Assembly: GCA_031082425.1 (NCBI GenBank)
Contig: JAVHLB010000004.1
Span: 186,001 to 250,000 of the forward strand
DNA length: 64,000 bases
Direction: 5' to 3'
Source of the DNA: Candidatus Edwardsbacteria bacterium
GTDB lineage: Bacteria; Edwardsbacteria; AC1; EtOH8
In this document: positions 34,714-43,200 of the stretch, piece by piece
Layout: each line of letters starts with the position of its first letter
How positions within the stretch are numbered: position 1 is the first letter of the stretch
Translations under genes and position numbers: made by a program
Notes under the pieces: generated by a model
What the model was told of the DNA's origin: nothing
The model's input: the letters and a program-made list of their open reading frames with translations, nothing else
Databases searched by the model: none

Positions 34714-37700
34714 TTAAAAATTGAAGCTCAGACCCATGGTTGCCCGGCGCGGTCCGGCATAGGCGGCGGTATTTGGCACCCGGCCGCCGCTGTAGGGATC
34801 GCTGATATAGTCGTTATGGGCAGCGATGGCGGTGGTATAGCTTTCGTAGGGGTCTATGGTGCCGTCGGAATTAAGGTCTCTCCATTTGCTGTAATACCGG
34901 TTGGGAACCATCACATCGTTGCCGGATCCGTCAACCGTATAGGAGACGCTGTCGGGGATGCTTCCCAGGGCAATATAGGTAGCCAGATCGAAAACTTTTC
35001 CGTCGTTGTCGGTGGCGCCGGTGTAGGCATAGACATTCTGGACGTTCTTGCGGTTGAACAGGTTCAGGATCTGCAGGTCCAGCGACATTTTAAGGCCGGC
35101 CACCGTAAATGATTTGCTGGCCAGCAGATCGCAGTTCCAGGTCCAGGGCATTCTTCCCTCGTTGGTCTCGCCTACCTGTTTGCCCCTGGCATCGGTGATG
35201 GTATAGGGGAAGCCGCTGCCCAGGTTGTTGAGCAGGCTGATGGAGACGTTGGCCGCCGGCTTGAACCCCAGAACCTTGGGGCCGAAGTTGGCGTCGAAAT
35301 CGACGTTGGTGGAGACCGAGAAAGTGTGCCGCTGGTCGAACTCCAGATAGGAATCGACCTTGGGGCTGGGATAGGGCAGGCCGGTGGCCGGATCGGTCCC
35401 GCTGTTATAGTTATTAAGATAACTTTCCAAAGCACTGGAGGCCGTGCCCTTGGCCAGCATCAGGGTATAGGACAGCTTGCCGGAGAACATCCCGTTGCCG
35501 GGGCGTTTTTGGATGGTGGCCTCGAACCCCCGGGTGTTGCCGTATTCGGCATTGAGGTAGGAAGTGTAGTCCAACCCCGAAATGGAATCCCTTAAAAGCC
35601 TGGTGCCCATCAGGTCGAAAATGTCCTTGTAATATATTGTGATGTCGCCGGCCACATCGTTGCTGAACTGCTGGGAGAAGCCGATCTCATAGGCAATGGT
35701 GCGCTGGGCGCCCAGGTCCGGGTCCCCCATGATGGTGTTGCCCCGGGAGATGTTGGCCTGCAGCGACTCGTACAGGTACTGCAGCTGGGGCTGCTGGAAG
35801 AAGTGGCCGTAGCTTACGTGCAGGACGGTGCGGTCCGTCACCGGGTGGGACATGCCCAGCCGGGGACTGAGTTTGAACTTTGTTTCGGAGTCCATATAGG
35901 AGGCGGTGTCGGTAAGGTTGAAGTTGTTGACCTTCTTCTGGCATTCCGGCATCAGCATGTCCAGCCTTAGGCCGGCGTTGACGATGAATCCCTCGAACTC
36001 CAGCTTGTCCTGCAGGTAGGCCGCTCCGGTGATGGGGTTGAAGTCGTAGTAATCCTTGAAGGGAACCGGATCCCAAGGCAGGGAATTGTTCTTGGTATAT
36101 ACATTGTGTCTCTTGAATTCGGCTCCGCCCTGGATCTGGTTGAACCGGTTGATCTGGGAGGTCACGTCCAATTTGGCGCCCCAGTAGGCGGCCAGGGTTT
36201 TTTGCCACAGACGGGCCAGACCGGTAGTATAAAAAACGCCGTCCACCCCGTATGGATTATTGACGTCGTTGTCGCTGTAGGATTGTCCGGCGTAGGCGTC
36301 ATAGATGCTGTCCCCGTTGGCATCCTCATCCGACAGGAAGGTGTAGTCCTCCCACCAGCTCCTGGTGGATTCGGCCACCGAGTCCCTGACACCTTGCTGG
36401 GTCTTGGTGGAGAATTTGTTGAATATCAGGGTGTAGAAGGTGTTGTTCCCCAACTGTTGCCGCCAGGTGGCGTTCACCTGGTAGGCCTTTTGGAGATAGG
36501 AATAGTAATTATCCAGGTTGTATTTGAAGGATGCGGTGTATAATCCCCTCTGGTCGCGGTTGGCAAAACCGCCCACCGAGATCTTGGCGTTGATGGGCTG
36601 GATATTATAGCTGAGTTTGCCCTGCACCCGGTAGCTGTTGAAATCGCCGTGGGGCAGGTAGTTCTTGTCGTATTCCTTCCAACCCCTCATGGTCCCCTCG
36701 GCTATGCGTCTCTCCAGTTCTTCCGCCCAGGCGGCATCCGAAGAATCCACCCAGTCCCCGGTCCAGCCCATATAAAGAAAAGTAGTGTCCGGCGCAAAGA
36801 TGCTGTCCCAGGTTGCCCGGCTGTAGCGCAGGGTGTCGGCCCAGAAATAATCCTTGCTGGGGTCGTGCTCGTAATAGGTATCGGGCATGAAGCAGGGGCG
36901 GATATCGTCGGTGTTGTTGAGCTCGCCCGACAGGAAATAGCCCAGGTTCTTGACATAGGGCACCGGGCCTCCCAGGCTGATCTCGCCCTTGTTGTAGTTG
37001 CGGCTCTTGCTGAGCATGAACATGTCGGTGGTATAGCGGCCGTACATGTTGAACTTGTCGCCGCCGTCCTTGGTGACCACGTTGACCACCCCGGACATGG
37101 CCTCGCCGTATTCGGCGTTGAAGCCGCCGGTGATGACCATCACCTCTTCGATGGCGGCAGTGTTGATCTGGGCGCCCATGGATCCGCTCAGGGCATCGGT
37201 CACCGAAACGCCGTCCACGAAAAAGGCCATCTCATCGGAACGTCCGCCCCGGACGTTCATCTGGCCGCCCGAACTGACCACCCCGGCGGTGTTGCCGATG
37301 ACGTTGGTGGCACTGGCGTTGGGCATGGCCATGATCTCCTTGGTGGAGACCACCCGGGAGGTGGAGGTGGCGTCGGGGATGACCATCTGCCGCTTGGCGG
37401 TAACGGTGATCCCCTCGCTCAGCAGGACGGTTGGTTTGAGCTTGAAATTGATGGTGGTGGTCAGATCCATGATGGATTTGACATTGGTGATGGTCACCGT
37501 CTCATAGCCCATCATCCTGGCCTTCAGGGAATAGCTCCCCACCGGAACGTTGACTATGAAGTACCGCCCGTCTATGTCGGTATTGGCGCCGATGGTGGTG
37601 CCCAGCAGCTCCACTACCGCTCCGGGGATCGGTTCTTTGGTCTCGGAATCCGTCACGGTCCCGACTATCTTCCCGGTGGTGCCGGCAAACAATAAACCGC

Positions 37701-37752
37701 CGGTCATCACCACACAGACCATGGCTGCAATTAAGAACTTTAGAGTCTTCAT
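34714..37752 (-). CDS. TonB-dependent outer-membrane receptor with carboxypeptidase-regulatory-like domain (2)
   Basis: A 1012-residue receptor paralogous to the one at 27552. It has a 23-residue signal peptide, then GKIVGTVTDSETKEPIPGAVVELLG in the regulatory-like domain (24-107), and the plug motifs GGQMNVRGGRSDEMAFFV and FNAEYGEAMSGVVNVVTKDGG. The barrel runs to the terminal MGLSFNF. It begins with a strong GGAGGT ribosome-binding site after a long leader and a good promoter at 37886. It opens the run receptor-secreted protein-PorV. Confidence 0.9.
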   Translation of the reverse strand: MKTLKFLIAAMVCVVMTGGLLFAGTTGKIVGTVTDSETKEPIPGAVVELLGTTIGANTDIDGRYFIVNVPVGSYSLKARMMGYETVTITNVKSIMDLTTTINFKLKPTVLLSEGITVTAKRQMVIPDATSTSRVVSTKEIMAMPNASATNVIGNTAGVVSSGGQMNVRGGRSDEMAFFVDGVSVTDALSGSMGAQINTAAIEEVMVITGGFNAEYGEAMSGVVNVVTKDGGDKFNMYGRYTTDMFMLSKSRNYNKGEISLGGPVPYVKNLGYFLSGELNNTDDIRPCFMPDTYYEHDPSKDYFWADTLRYSRATWDSIFAPDTTFLYMGWTGDWVDSSDAAWAEELERRIAEGTMRGWKEYDKNYLPHGDFNSYRVQGKLSYNIQPINAKISVGGFANRDQRGLYTASFKYNLDNYYSYLQKAYQVNATWRQQLGNNTFYTLIFNKFSTKTQQGVRDSVAESTRSWWEDYTFLSDEDANGDSIYDAYAGQSYSDNDVNNPYGVDGVFYTTGLARLWQKTLAAYWGAKLDVTSQINRFNQIQGGAEFKRHNVYTKNNSLPWDPVPFKDYYDFNPITGAAYLQDKLEFEGFIVNAGLRLDMLMPECQKKVNNFNLTDTASYMDSETKFKLSPRLGMSHPVTDRTVLHVSYGHFFQQPQLQYLYESLQANISRGNTIMGDPDLGAQRTIAYEIGFSQQFSNDVAGDITIYYKDIFDLMGTRLLRDSISGLDYTSYLNAEYGNTRGFEATIQKRPGNGMFSGKLSYTLMLAKGTASSALESYLNNYNSGTDPATGLPYPSPKVDSYLEFDQRHTFSVSTNVDFDANFGPKVLGFKPAANVSISLLNNLGSGFPYTITDARGKQVGETNEGRMPWTWNCDLLASKSFTVAGLKMSLDLQILNLFNRKNVQNVYAYTGATDNDGKVFDLATYIALGSIPDSVSYTVDGSGNDVMVPNRYYSKWRDLNSDGTIDPYESYTTAIAAHNDYISDPYSGGRVPNTAAYAGPRRATMGLSFNF

Positions 37753-37885
37753 AACTTCTTATTTACCTCCAGAAAAATGGTTGTTGCTTTATTCTTGCTT
37801 GATCCTTGGGGTGTAAATGGCTGTTTGACCTGTTTCCGTTTAACAAGGATGTTCTCCGAACTTTCACCTCCTTATTTATTTTTTC

Positions 37886-37914
37886 ATTTTATATTTTGTT
37901 TTAATTAATTTCAA
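37886..37914 (-). promoter_or_regulatory. Sigma-70-type promoter of receptor 2
   Basis: On the minus strand TTGAAA (37914-37909), a 17-base spacer and TAAAAT (37891-37886). Transcription would start around 37879, leaving a leader of about 125 nt whose first bases include AAGGAGGTGA. Confidence 0.6.
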
Positions 37915-38063
37915 ACAGGATGGATCTATATGTCTTATCGGCTTGGGGTTTTTCGTCCCCAAAACGTCAATCTGCATGGTCGGGCCCGGCCCTTACCGGC
38001 CGGAAAAGTTGATTTGGAAAGACCTTCGGGTTAAATATGGGTTAAAAATAATATTTCTTTACA

Positions 38064-38094
38064 AAGTTGGCGGGGCATCAAGCCCCGCCAACTT
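38064..38094 (-). terminator. Intrinsic terminator after the first 571-residue secreted protein
   Basis: A 13-bp stem (AAGTTGGCGGGGC and complement) with a 5-base loop lies about ten bases after the stop codon, followed on the minus strand by TTTGTAAAGAAAT. The stem is strong and the T-run modest. Confidence 0.8.
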
Positions 38095-38104
38095 AAATCT
38101 GGAG

Positions 38105-39820
38105 TTATTTGACTACGATCATCTTCCTGGTGGCGGTGTTGCCGGCGGCATTCAGCTGGTAGAAGTAGACGCCGTTGGAGACGTTCTTGCTGTTCCAGTT
38201 GACCGTGTTGTTGCCCGCATTGCCGCGGCCAGTGATGGTGTTGACAACCTGTCCGGCCACGTTGTAGACCTTGAGGCTGTAGTCGCCGGCCTTGGGCAGG
38301 CTGAAGGAGATGGCCGTCTTGCCGCTGACCGGGTTGGGATAGTTGCGGTTGAGGGCAAAGCCGTGGACCGGCAGGGGAGCCGGAGCTCCGGCCACGCCGC
38401 TGGGAATGTCGTCATAGTTCACCCAGTGGATGTAACCGTCGTTGGCCACCTGATAATAGACCGGCACCTTGGTCCCGGCCCCGCCGGTGACGAAGGGAAG
38501 GTGGGGATACCAGCAGGCCTGGGTCCCGTCGGTGATCTTGAGGGGCGCGCCGTAGGAGGCGCCGTTGTCCTTTGACATGGTGATATAGATGTCGGCCGGA
38601 TCGCCGTCCAGGCTGGAGCCGAAGGACAGGATCAGGTCGCCGTTGGGATCCAGGGCATAGTTGCAGAAATCGGGATAGATCGAGGTGGGCGTTCCGCCGG
38701 TGGTGCTGTCGATGGCGCCGCAGATCTGGGTCAGAACCCAGCCGCTGGCGGTCTGGTGATAGTCATAGATCCCGGACAATGGTCCGTAGTCGGAGCCGTC
38801 GGCCAGGGTGTCCAGGGCCAGATAGGTGGCAAAGTGGGGATAGCCGTCCTTGTCGATGGCCAGGCCCATGTCATAGCTCTGGGCTTCCCAGCTGATGCTG
38901 CCCTGATCCGGCGCCCAGGTCAGCGGGGTCCAGGTTAAGCCGGCGTCGGTGGACATGCGATACCAGAACAGGACATTGCCCAGGGTGTCCGGGGTCAGGC
39001 CGCAGGAGCCGACCATCACGGTGTTGCCGTCCAGGGAGCTGACGATCTGGACCTGGTTGACATAGCCTTCCACGATGGGATCGTGGACCACTGAGCCGCC
39101 CTTGAATATGTTCAGGCTGTCCTCGGTGCCGAACAGGTCATAGTACATCAGGTCCAAAGACCGGGGATCCTGTCCGCTCCAGGTGGCGCCGTTGTCGGTG
39201 GAGCGAAAGTAGAACGAGGCGTCGGGGGTGAAGTCGCCCCAGTAGTTGGCCAGCACGTGATAGACGCCGTTGCTGCCCATGGTGCCGTTGACGCAGTAAT
39301 AGGCCGTACCGGCCACGCCCTGGCCCAGGGTGTCGACCAGGGTCTCCGAGCCCCACAGGCCGTCGTTGTAGTTGCCGTCGTCCCACAGGGTGTAGGCGCC
39401 TTCGCCGACCGCGCCCCAGCCCCAGTTATAGAAGGCCACCGGCTTCTGGCTGATCCTGTCGCACATTCCGGAGGGATAGCGGATGCTGGCGGTCAGCGGG
39501 CCCATGGTGCTCCAGGTGGCGCCGCCGTCTATGGTTCCGGCATAATACATCTGTCCGCCGGTCGCCCGGAGGAACATAACGGCTGCGCCGCCGCTGGTGC
39601 CGAAGGCGGGATCCATGTCCAGACAGCGGGCGGCCGTCATGTAGCAGGAAAAATCGTGCACGCCGCTGATGACCAGGTCGCCGGTGTCTTTTACCTTCTT
39701 GATGGTGATCTTGCCGCCATCTTCGATCCCGCTTTTCTCCATCTTGGTGTTCGGGACCAGCGCCAGAGCCAGTGATGCAGTCACGATCAAAGCCAATACA
39801 AATAAACTGACTTTCTTCAT
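38105..39820 (-). CDS. Secreted BNR/Asp-box-like protein with C-terminal sorting domain (paralogue 1)
   Basis: A 571-residue exported protein with a 20-residue signal peptide. The body has several Asp-box-like loops of sialidase-type propellers (STDNGATWSG, STDAGLTWTP, SKDNGASYGAP, TIDGGATWST). The C-terminal 85 residues form a type-IX/FlgD-like domain: LNRNYPNPVSGKTAISFSL, YSLKVYNVAGQVV, GVYFYQL, KMIVVK. The Asp-boxes are structural and no sialidase active site is apparent. It is closely related over its whole length to the gene at 41400, and the two have exactly the same length. Confidence 0.82.
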   Translation of the reverse strand: MKKVSLFVLALIVTASLALALVPNTKMEKSGIEDGGKITIKKVKDTGDLVISGVHDFSCYMTAARCLDMDPAFGTSGGAAVMFLRATGGQMYYAGTIDGGATWSTMGPLTASIRYPSGMCDRISQKPVAFYNWGWGAVGEGAYTLWDDGNYNDGLWGSETLVDTLGQGVAGTAYYCVNGTMGSNGVYHVLANYWGDFTPDASFYFRSTDNGATWSGQDPRSLDLMYYDLFGTEDSLNIFKGGSVVHDPIVEGYVNQVQIVSSLDGNTVMVGSCGLTPDTLGNVLFWYRMSTDAGLTWTPLTWAPDQGSISWEAQSYDMGLAIDKDGYPHFATYLALDTLADGSDYGPLSGIYDYHQTASGWVLTQICGAIDSTTGGTPTSIYPDFCNYALDPNGDLILSFGSSLDGDPADIYITMSKDNGASYGAPLKITDGTQACWYPHLPFVTGGAGTKVPVYYQVANDGYIHWVNYDDIPSGVAGAPAPLPVHGFALNRNYPNPVSGKTAISFSLPKAGDYSLKVYNVAGQVVNTITGRGNAGNNTVNWNSKNVSNGVYFYQLNAAGNTATRKMIVVK

Positions 39821-40108
39821 TTTTTTCTCCTTGAGTTTTGTTGATTTTAGTTGCCTTTAGGATTAGGGTTCGGCGTTTTTGGCCGAAATTAAAATAAAAA
39901 ACTCTCTGGGACTCCCTCACCTCCTTTCGAAAATTCAATCATTAGATAAAAACAATGCAATAGCACACTGATCCCAAAATTCATTTCTTGGGATTTACGC
40001 CATTTGAAAAATTACCATTTTTTATCAAAAAAGTCAAGGGTTTTCTAAAATAAAATTTTATCTTTTTGGCCGGCCGGCGGGTTGAAATAAAAAATCCTTG
40101 TCCCCCGG
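39821..40108 (-). other. 288-bp leader region of the secreted-protein gene
   Basis: An A+T-rich gap with no gene. It contains a probable promoter (40009-40037), an ATCCCAA/TTGGGAT hairpin (39971-39994), and an isolated AAGGAGGTGA on the minus strand (39926-39917), about 100 bases before the start codon, besides the usual AAGGAG next to the start. The layout parallels the leader before receptor 2. Confidence 0.5.
40009..40037 (-). promoter_or_regulatory. Possible promoter of the first 571-residue protein gene
   Basis: On the minus strand TTGACT (40037-40032), a 17-base spacer and TAATTT (40014-40009) preceded by TG, which would make an extended -10. The -10 hexamer itself is weak. Confidence 0.42.
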
Positions 40109-40447
40109 CTAGCGGCTGGTCCACCGGGTGTACATCCAGCCGGCCAGAATGGATATTATGCCAGCCAAAAATATGCCGGCCGCCTCGGCCGAGCGGTTCT
40201 GGCAGATCTGCATCAGCTGGTCGGTGCGGGAGGGGTCCAACTGGGGATAGATGGCCAGTGGGATGAAGTGAAATATGGCCCCCAAAGCCAAAAATCCGGC
40301 CCCCACCATGGGCAATACCCAGATGCCGGATTCCCGTCTGATGACCGCCAGGAGCTTCTTCAGGATCCTGGCATATAAGAACAGCGACATACAGAACAGC
40401 GCCACACCAACAGCGAACAGCAGTTCGGCCGGTATCGATATTTCCAT
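40109..40447 (-). CDS. Small three-helix membrane protein
   Basis: A 112-residue hydrophobic protein I do not recognise. Predicted membrane segments are about 7-27, 43-67 and 88-106, with a basic loop (RILKKLLAVIRRES) after the first. It has a good AGGAGG ribosome-binding site and lies 60 bases downstream of another small membrane-protein gene (40508). The two could form one envelope complex; nothing in the sequence gives a function. Confidence 0.7.
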   Translation of the reverse strand: MEISIPAELLFAVGVALFCMSLFLYARILKKLLAVIRRESGIWVLPMVGAGFLALGAIFHFIPLAIYPQLDPSRTDQLMQICQNRSAEAAGIFLAGIISILAGWMYTRWTSR

Positions 40448-40507
40448 GCTTGCAGCCTCCTAAAAAAGGTTTAGATACAGCTTGATGATGCCCGGTTCCC
40501 TAAAAGA

Positions 40508-40882
40508 TCAGGCGGCCGGCTTTACCGCCGGGGCGGGCTTTTTGACCGGGGTCACCACCTTCTTGAACTTCATGGCCCCCAGCAGTGACAGCAGCCCGGA
40601 CAGCAGGAAAAAGGTGTAGGCGATCCAGGACTGCATGACGTTAAGTTTCACCTGGCTGGCAAAGGCGATGATCTGGATGACGGCGTAGACCAGGATCCCG
40701 GAGGGGGCGAAGATCATGTACTGCCAGTCGGTCTTCTTGCGCAGCACCAGCTCGTACTTCCGGGCGATCAGCCCGAACAGCACGCAGGTGATCCACAACA
40801 ATATGCTGCCGGCGATGGTCACCAGGTTGGTGACGGTGACGTACCACAGGAACTCGTTGTCATAGAGGAGCAGTTTGAACAT
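40508..40882 (-). CDS. Small membrane protein with Lys/Pro/Ala tail
   Basis: A 124-residue protein with about four hydrophobic segments (12-41, 59-78, 88-104 and neighbouring) and a basic, proline-rich tail (KKVVTPVKKPAPAVKPAA). ATG 40882 follows a perfect GGAGGTGA site, so the four codons upstream in the open frame are not used. Not recognised. The gene starts about 36 bases downstream of the heptamer array beside the four-helix-bundle gene. Confidence 0.72.
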   Translation of the reverse strand: MFKLLLYDNEFLWYVTVTNLVTIAGSILLWITCVLFGLIARKYELVLRKKTDWQYMIFAPSGILVYAVIQIIAFASQVKLNVMQSWIAYTFFLLSGLLSLLGAMKFKKVVTPVKKPAPAVKPAA

Positions 40883-40917
40883 GTTCACCTCCAAATGTTG
40901 ATTACGGTGATTTTATG

Positions 40918-40955
40918 TTAAAAATTCAAAAGCAAAATTCAAAAAGCAAAAAGTT
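40918..40955. repeat. Tandem heptamer array abutting the 3' end of the four-helix-bundle gene
   Basis: Five 7-bp units on the plus strand: TTAAAAA, TTCAAAA, GCAAAAT, TCAAAAA, GCAAAAA, then GTT up to the stop codon at 40956. The unit is unlike that on the other side of the gene (YTCTGCC) but the period is the same. Confidence 0.75.
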
Positions 40956-41312
40956 TTATTTTTTAACGAGAAGCTTCTTTGTATTTTTTATTATCGTCAC
41001 GAATATCGCAGTAAGTTCATTGTTCTCTTTTACGGCGGCATTGATTTCGTCAAGTTCATACCGGCAGCTTTCTGAAATCAGTTCCAGCCAATACCCCGTT
41101 TCTTCAAGTTCTTGGAGCGAAATATTAGCCTTGGAAATAAATTCCTCTTTGGATCGCGCCCTGGCAGCTTCGCGAAAGTTTGCACCGACCGAGGTGCCGG
41201 ACCTCAGCATCTGCTTTCCGAGTATCTGGGCAACATTATTTTTGGGCAGTTTGCTGTATAGCCGGATTATCTGTAACGCAAAGTCTTTGGTCCGTATTTT
41301 CAAATCTACCAT
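40956..41312 (-). CDS. Four-helix-bundle protein (23S-IVS/bAvd-like family)
   Basis: A 118-residue helical protein of the family first found in intervening sequences of 23S rRNA genes. Recognisable are [14 protein letters not shown] opening residues ([18 protein letters not shown]), the [20 protein letters not shown] signature and [20 protein letters not shown]. Relatives include the accessory protein of diversity-generating retroelements, which forms a pentamer that binds nucleic acid. No rRNA or reverse transcriptase is near. The start codon directly touches an 11-12-unit heptamer array, whose AGAAGG serves as the only ribosome-binding site, and the stop touches another array. Confidence 0.88.
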   Translation of the reverse strand: MVDLKIRTKDFALQIIRLYSKLPKNNVAQILGKQMLRSGTSVGANFREAARARSKEEFISKANISLQELEETGYWLELISESCRYELDEINAAVKENNELTAIFVTIIKNTKKLLVKK

Positions 41313-41396
41313 TTCTGCCTTCTGCTTTCTGCCCTCTGCCTTCTGCTTTCTGCCCTCTGCCTTCTGCCCTCTGCCCTCTGCCCTCTGCCTTTTGAT
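41313..41396. repeat. Tandem heptamer array abutting the 5' end of the four-helix-bundle gene (12 units)
   Basis: Twelve contiguous 7-bp units on the plus strand, eleven of the form YTCTGCY (TTCTGCC, TTCTGCT, CTCTGCC) and a last TTTTGAT. It fills the whole space between the four-helix-bundle start codon (41312) and the stop of the next gene (41400). On the coding strand each unit reads RGCAGAR, so it repeatedly offers AGAGGG or AGAAGG, a ribosome-binding-like sequence. Confidence 0.93.
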
Positions 41397-41399
41397 TTG

Positions 41400-43115
41400 T
41401 TATTTCAACACCGCCATCTTGCCGGTGGCGGATCTTCCATTGGCCGTAATATTATAAAGATATACCCCGTTGGCAAACCCGCCAATGTTGCATTTCAGGT
41501 GATTGGGGCCTTTTTGCCCGTGGCCGTCAATGCTTTTTACCAACTGCCCGGCAATGTTGTAAACTTTTAAACTGTATGGGCAATTCTTGGGCAGGGTGAA
41601 GGAAATGTTTGTATACCCTTTTACCGGGTTGGGATAATTTTTATTTAGGGCTAATTCGTAAACCGGGAAGGAAATAGAACCATAGTTTACCCCAGGAGGT
41701 GGTGGAGCATATGGCCCAACCCAATGAACATAACCATCATTGCCTACTTGATAGAATACTGGAATATAGGTTCCGACTCCGCCGACCCTGTATGGTATGT
41801 GCGGATACCAGCAGGCCTGGGTTCCGTCGGTGATCTTGAGGGGCGCGCCGTAGGAGGCGCCGTTGTCGGTAGATTTGGTGATATAAATATCGGAGGTGGC
41901 AATGTCGCCCCAGTTGGAAGTAAAAGTAAGGATCAGGTCGCCGCTGGGATCCAGAGCATAGTTGCAGAAATCGGGATAGACCGAAAGGCCGCCGGAGCTG
42001 TCGATGGCGCCGCAGATCTGGGTCAGCACCCAGCCGCTGGTAGTTAAATGATAGTCATAGATGCCGGACAATGGTCCGTAGTCGGTGCCGTCGTCCAGGG
42101 TGTCCATGGCCAGGTAGGTGGCAAAATGCGGATAGCCGTCCTCATCAACCGCTATGCCCAGGTCATAGCTTTCGCTTTCCCAACTAATTACGCCTGGATC
42201 TGGGGCAAATGTCAATGGTCCCCAATTGATGCCGGCATCAGTGGACATGCGATACCAGAATAGAACTTTACCCAGGGTGTCCGGGGTCAATCCGCAGGAG
42301 CCCACCATTACGGTGTTACCGTCTAAGGAGGTGGCAACCTGAACTTGGTTGACATAGCCCGCAACGATGGGATCGTGGACCACTGAGCCGCCCTTGAATA
42401 TATTCAGGCTGTCCTCGGTGCCGAATAGATCATAATACATGTTGCAGTCGGAACGGGGGTCTGCCCTTTCCCAACTGTTGCCGTTGTCGGTGGAGCGGAA
42501 GTAGAATGAAGCATCCGGGGTGAAGTCGCCCCAATAGTTGGCCAGCACGTGATAGACGCCGTTGCTGCCCATAGTGCCGTTGACGCAATAATAGGCCGAC
42601 CCGGCCACGTCCCGGCCCAGGGTGTCGACCTCGGTCTCCGAGCCCCACAGGCCGTCGTTGTAGTTGCCGTCGTCCCACAGGGTGTAAGCGCCTTCGCCGA
42701 CCGCGCCCCAGCCCCAGTTGTAGAAGGCCACCGGCTTCTGGTTGACCCGGTCACACATGGCGGAGGGATAGCGGATGCTTCCGGTCAGCGGCCCCATGGT
42801 GCTCCAGGAGGTGCCGCCGTCGATGGTTCCGACATAATGTATGTTGCCATCGGTTCCCCGCAGGAACAGAATCACTGCGCCATCGGTGCCGAACCCGGGA
42901 TCCATATCAATACAGCGGGCGGCCGTCATGTAACAGGAGAAATCGTGAACACCGGTAAATACCAAGTCGCCGGTGTCTTTATTCTTTTTGATGCTGATCG
43001 GGCCGGCTTTGGGGTTCTCGATCCCGCTCTTTTCCAGCCTCGGGGCGGGAGGCAAAGCCCATGTAAAAGAACTGATGATGAATAAACTCAAAATATACAG
43101 ACCGGCATTTTTCAT
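41400..43115 (-). CDS. Secreted BNR/Asp-box-like protein with C-terminal sorting domain (paralogue 2)
   Basis: A 571-residue paralogue of the 38105 product. A signal peptide (1-20) is followed by the same blocks, for example GAYTLWDDGNYNDGLWGSE and SFYFRSTDNG, and Asp-box-like loops. The sorting domain begins at LALNKNYPNPVKGYTN and ends KMAVLK. The central region is nearly identical to paralogue 1 at DNA level, while the ends and the C-terminal 120 residues have diverged more, pointing to duplication with later gene conversion or selection. It has an AAGGAG ribosome-binding site. Confidence 0.82.
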   Translation of the reverse strand: MKNAGLYILSLFIISSFTWALPPAPRLEKSGIENPKAGPISIKKNKDTGDLVFTGVHDFSCYMTAARCIDMDPGFGTDGAVILFLRGTDGNIHYVGTIDGGTSWSTMGPLTGSIRYPSAMCDRVNQKPVAFYNWGWGAVGEGAYTLWDDGNYNDGLWGSETEVDTLGRDVAGSAYYCVNGTMGSNGVYHVLANYWGDFTPDASFYFRSTDNGNSWERADPRSDCNMYYDLFGTEDSLNIFKGGSVVHDPIVAGYVNQVQVATSLDGNTVMVGSCGLTPDTLGKVLFWYRMSTDAGINWGPLTFAPDPGVISWESESYDLGIAVDEDGYPHFATYLAMDTLDDGTDYGPLSGIYDYHLTTSGWVLTQICGAIDSSGGLSVYPDFCNYALDPSGDLILTFTSNWGDIATSDIYITKSTDNGASYGAPLKITDGTQACWYPHIPYRVGGVGTYIPVFYQVGNDGYVHWVGPYAPPPPGVNYGSISFPVYELALNKNYPNPVKGYTNISFTLPKNCPYSLKVYNIAGQLVKSIDGHGQKGPNHLKCNIGGFANGVYLYNITANGRSATGKMAVLK

Positions 43116-43150
43116 ATCGTGCTCCTTGTATTAAGGAACGTTATTGAAGC

Positions 43151-43200
43151 CGGAAAAGAAAAGTGACGCACCGGTTATAGAACTACCGGAACATCACTTT
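43151..43200 (-). terminator. Terminator of the roadblock/DUF4388 operon
   Basis: On the minus strand AAAGTGATG.TCCGGT pairs imperfectly with ACCGGTGCGTCACTTT, followed by TTCTTTTCC. It starts within the stop codon of the last gene of the operon and ends before the next gene. Confidence 0.7.

Larger units (their letters stand above)
37753..38104 (-). other. 352-bp gap: promoter, leader RNA and upstream terminator
   Basis: No conserved gene fits here. From right to left it holds the terminator of the 38105 gene (38064-38094), a TTGGGG/CCCCAA hairpin (37943-37962), a promoter (37886-37914), an isolated AAGGAGGTGA on the minus strand (37873-37864) about 110 bases before the receptor start, and the receptor's own ribosome-binding site. 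A 34-codon frame could be read from the GTG in that motif and ends at the receptor ribosome-binding site; I cannot tell if it is translated. Confidence 0.6.

Noticed and set aside
36649..37695. A 348-codon plus-strand frame opposite receptor 2
   Set aside because: Shadow frame rich in His, Gly and Val; the minus-strand receptor explains the sequence fully.
37753..37863. A 34-codon leader gene starting in the AAGGAGGTGA motif
   Set aside because: The GTG is part of the motif itself and there is no spacing for a ribosome-binding site; kept only as a regulatory oddity.
40956..41312. The four-helix-bundle gene as an insert in a 23S rRNA gene
   Set aside because: No rRNA sequence flanks it; heptamer arrays and protein-coding genes do.
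41313..41396. A possible CRISPR array
   Set aside because: Unit is 7 bp with no spacers and no cas genes are near; it is a simple tandem heptamer.
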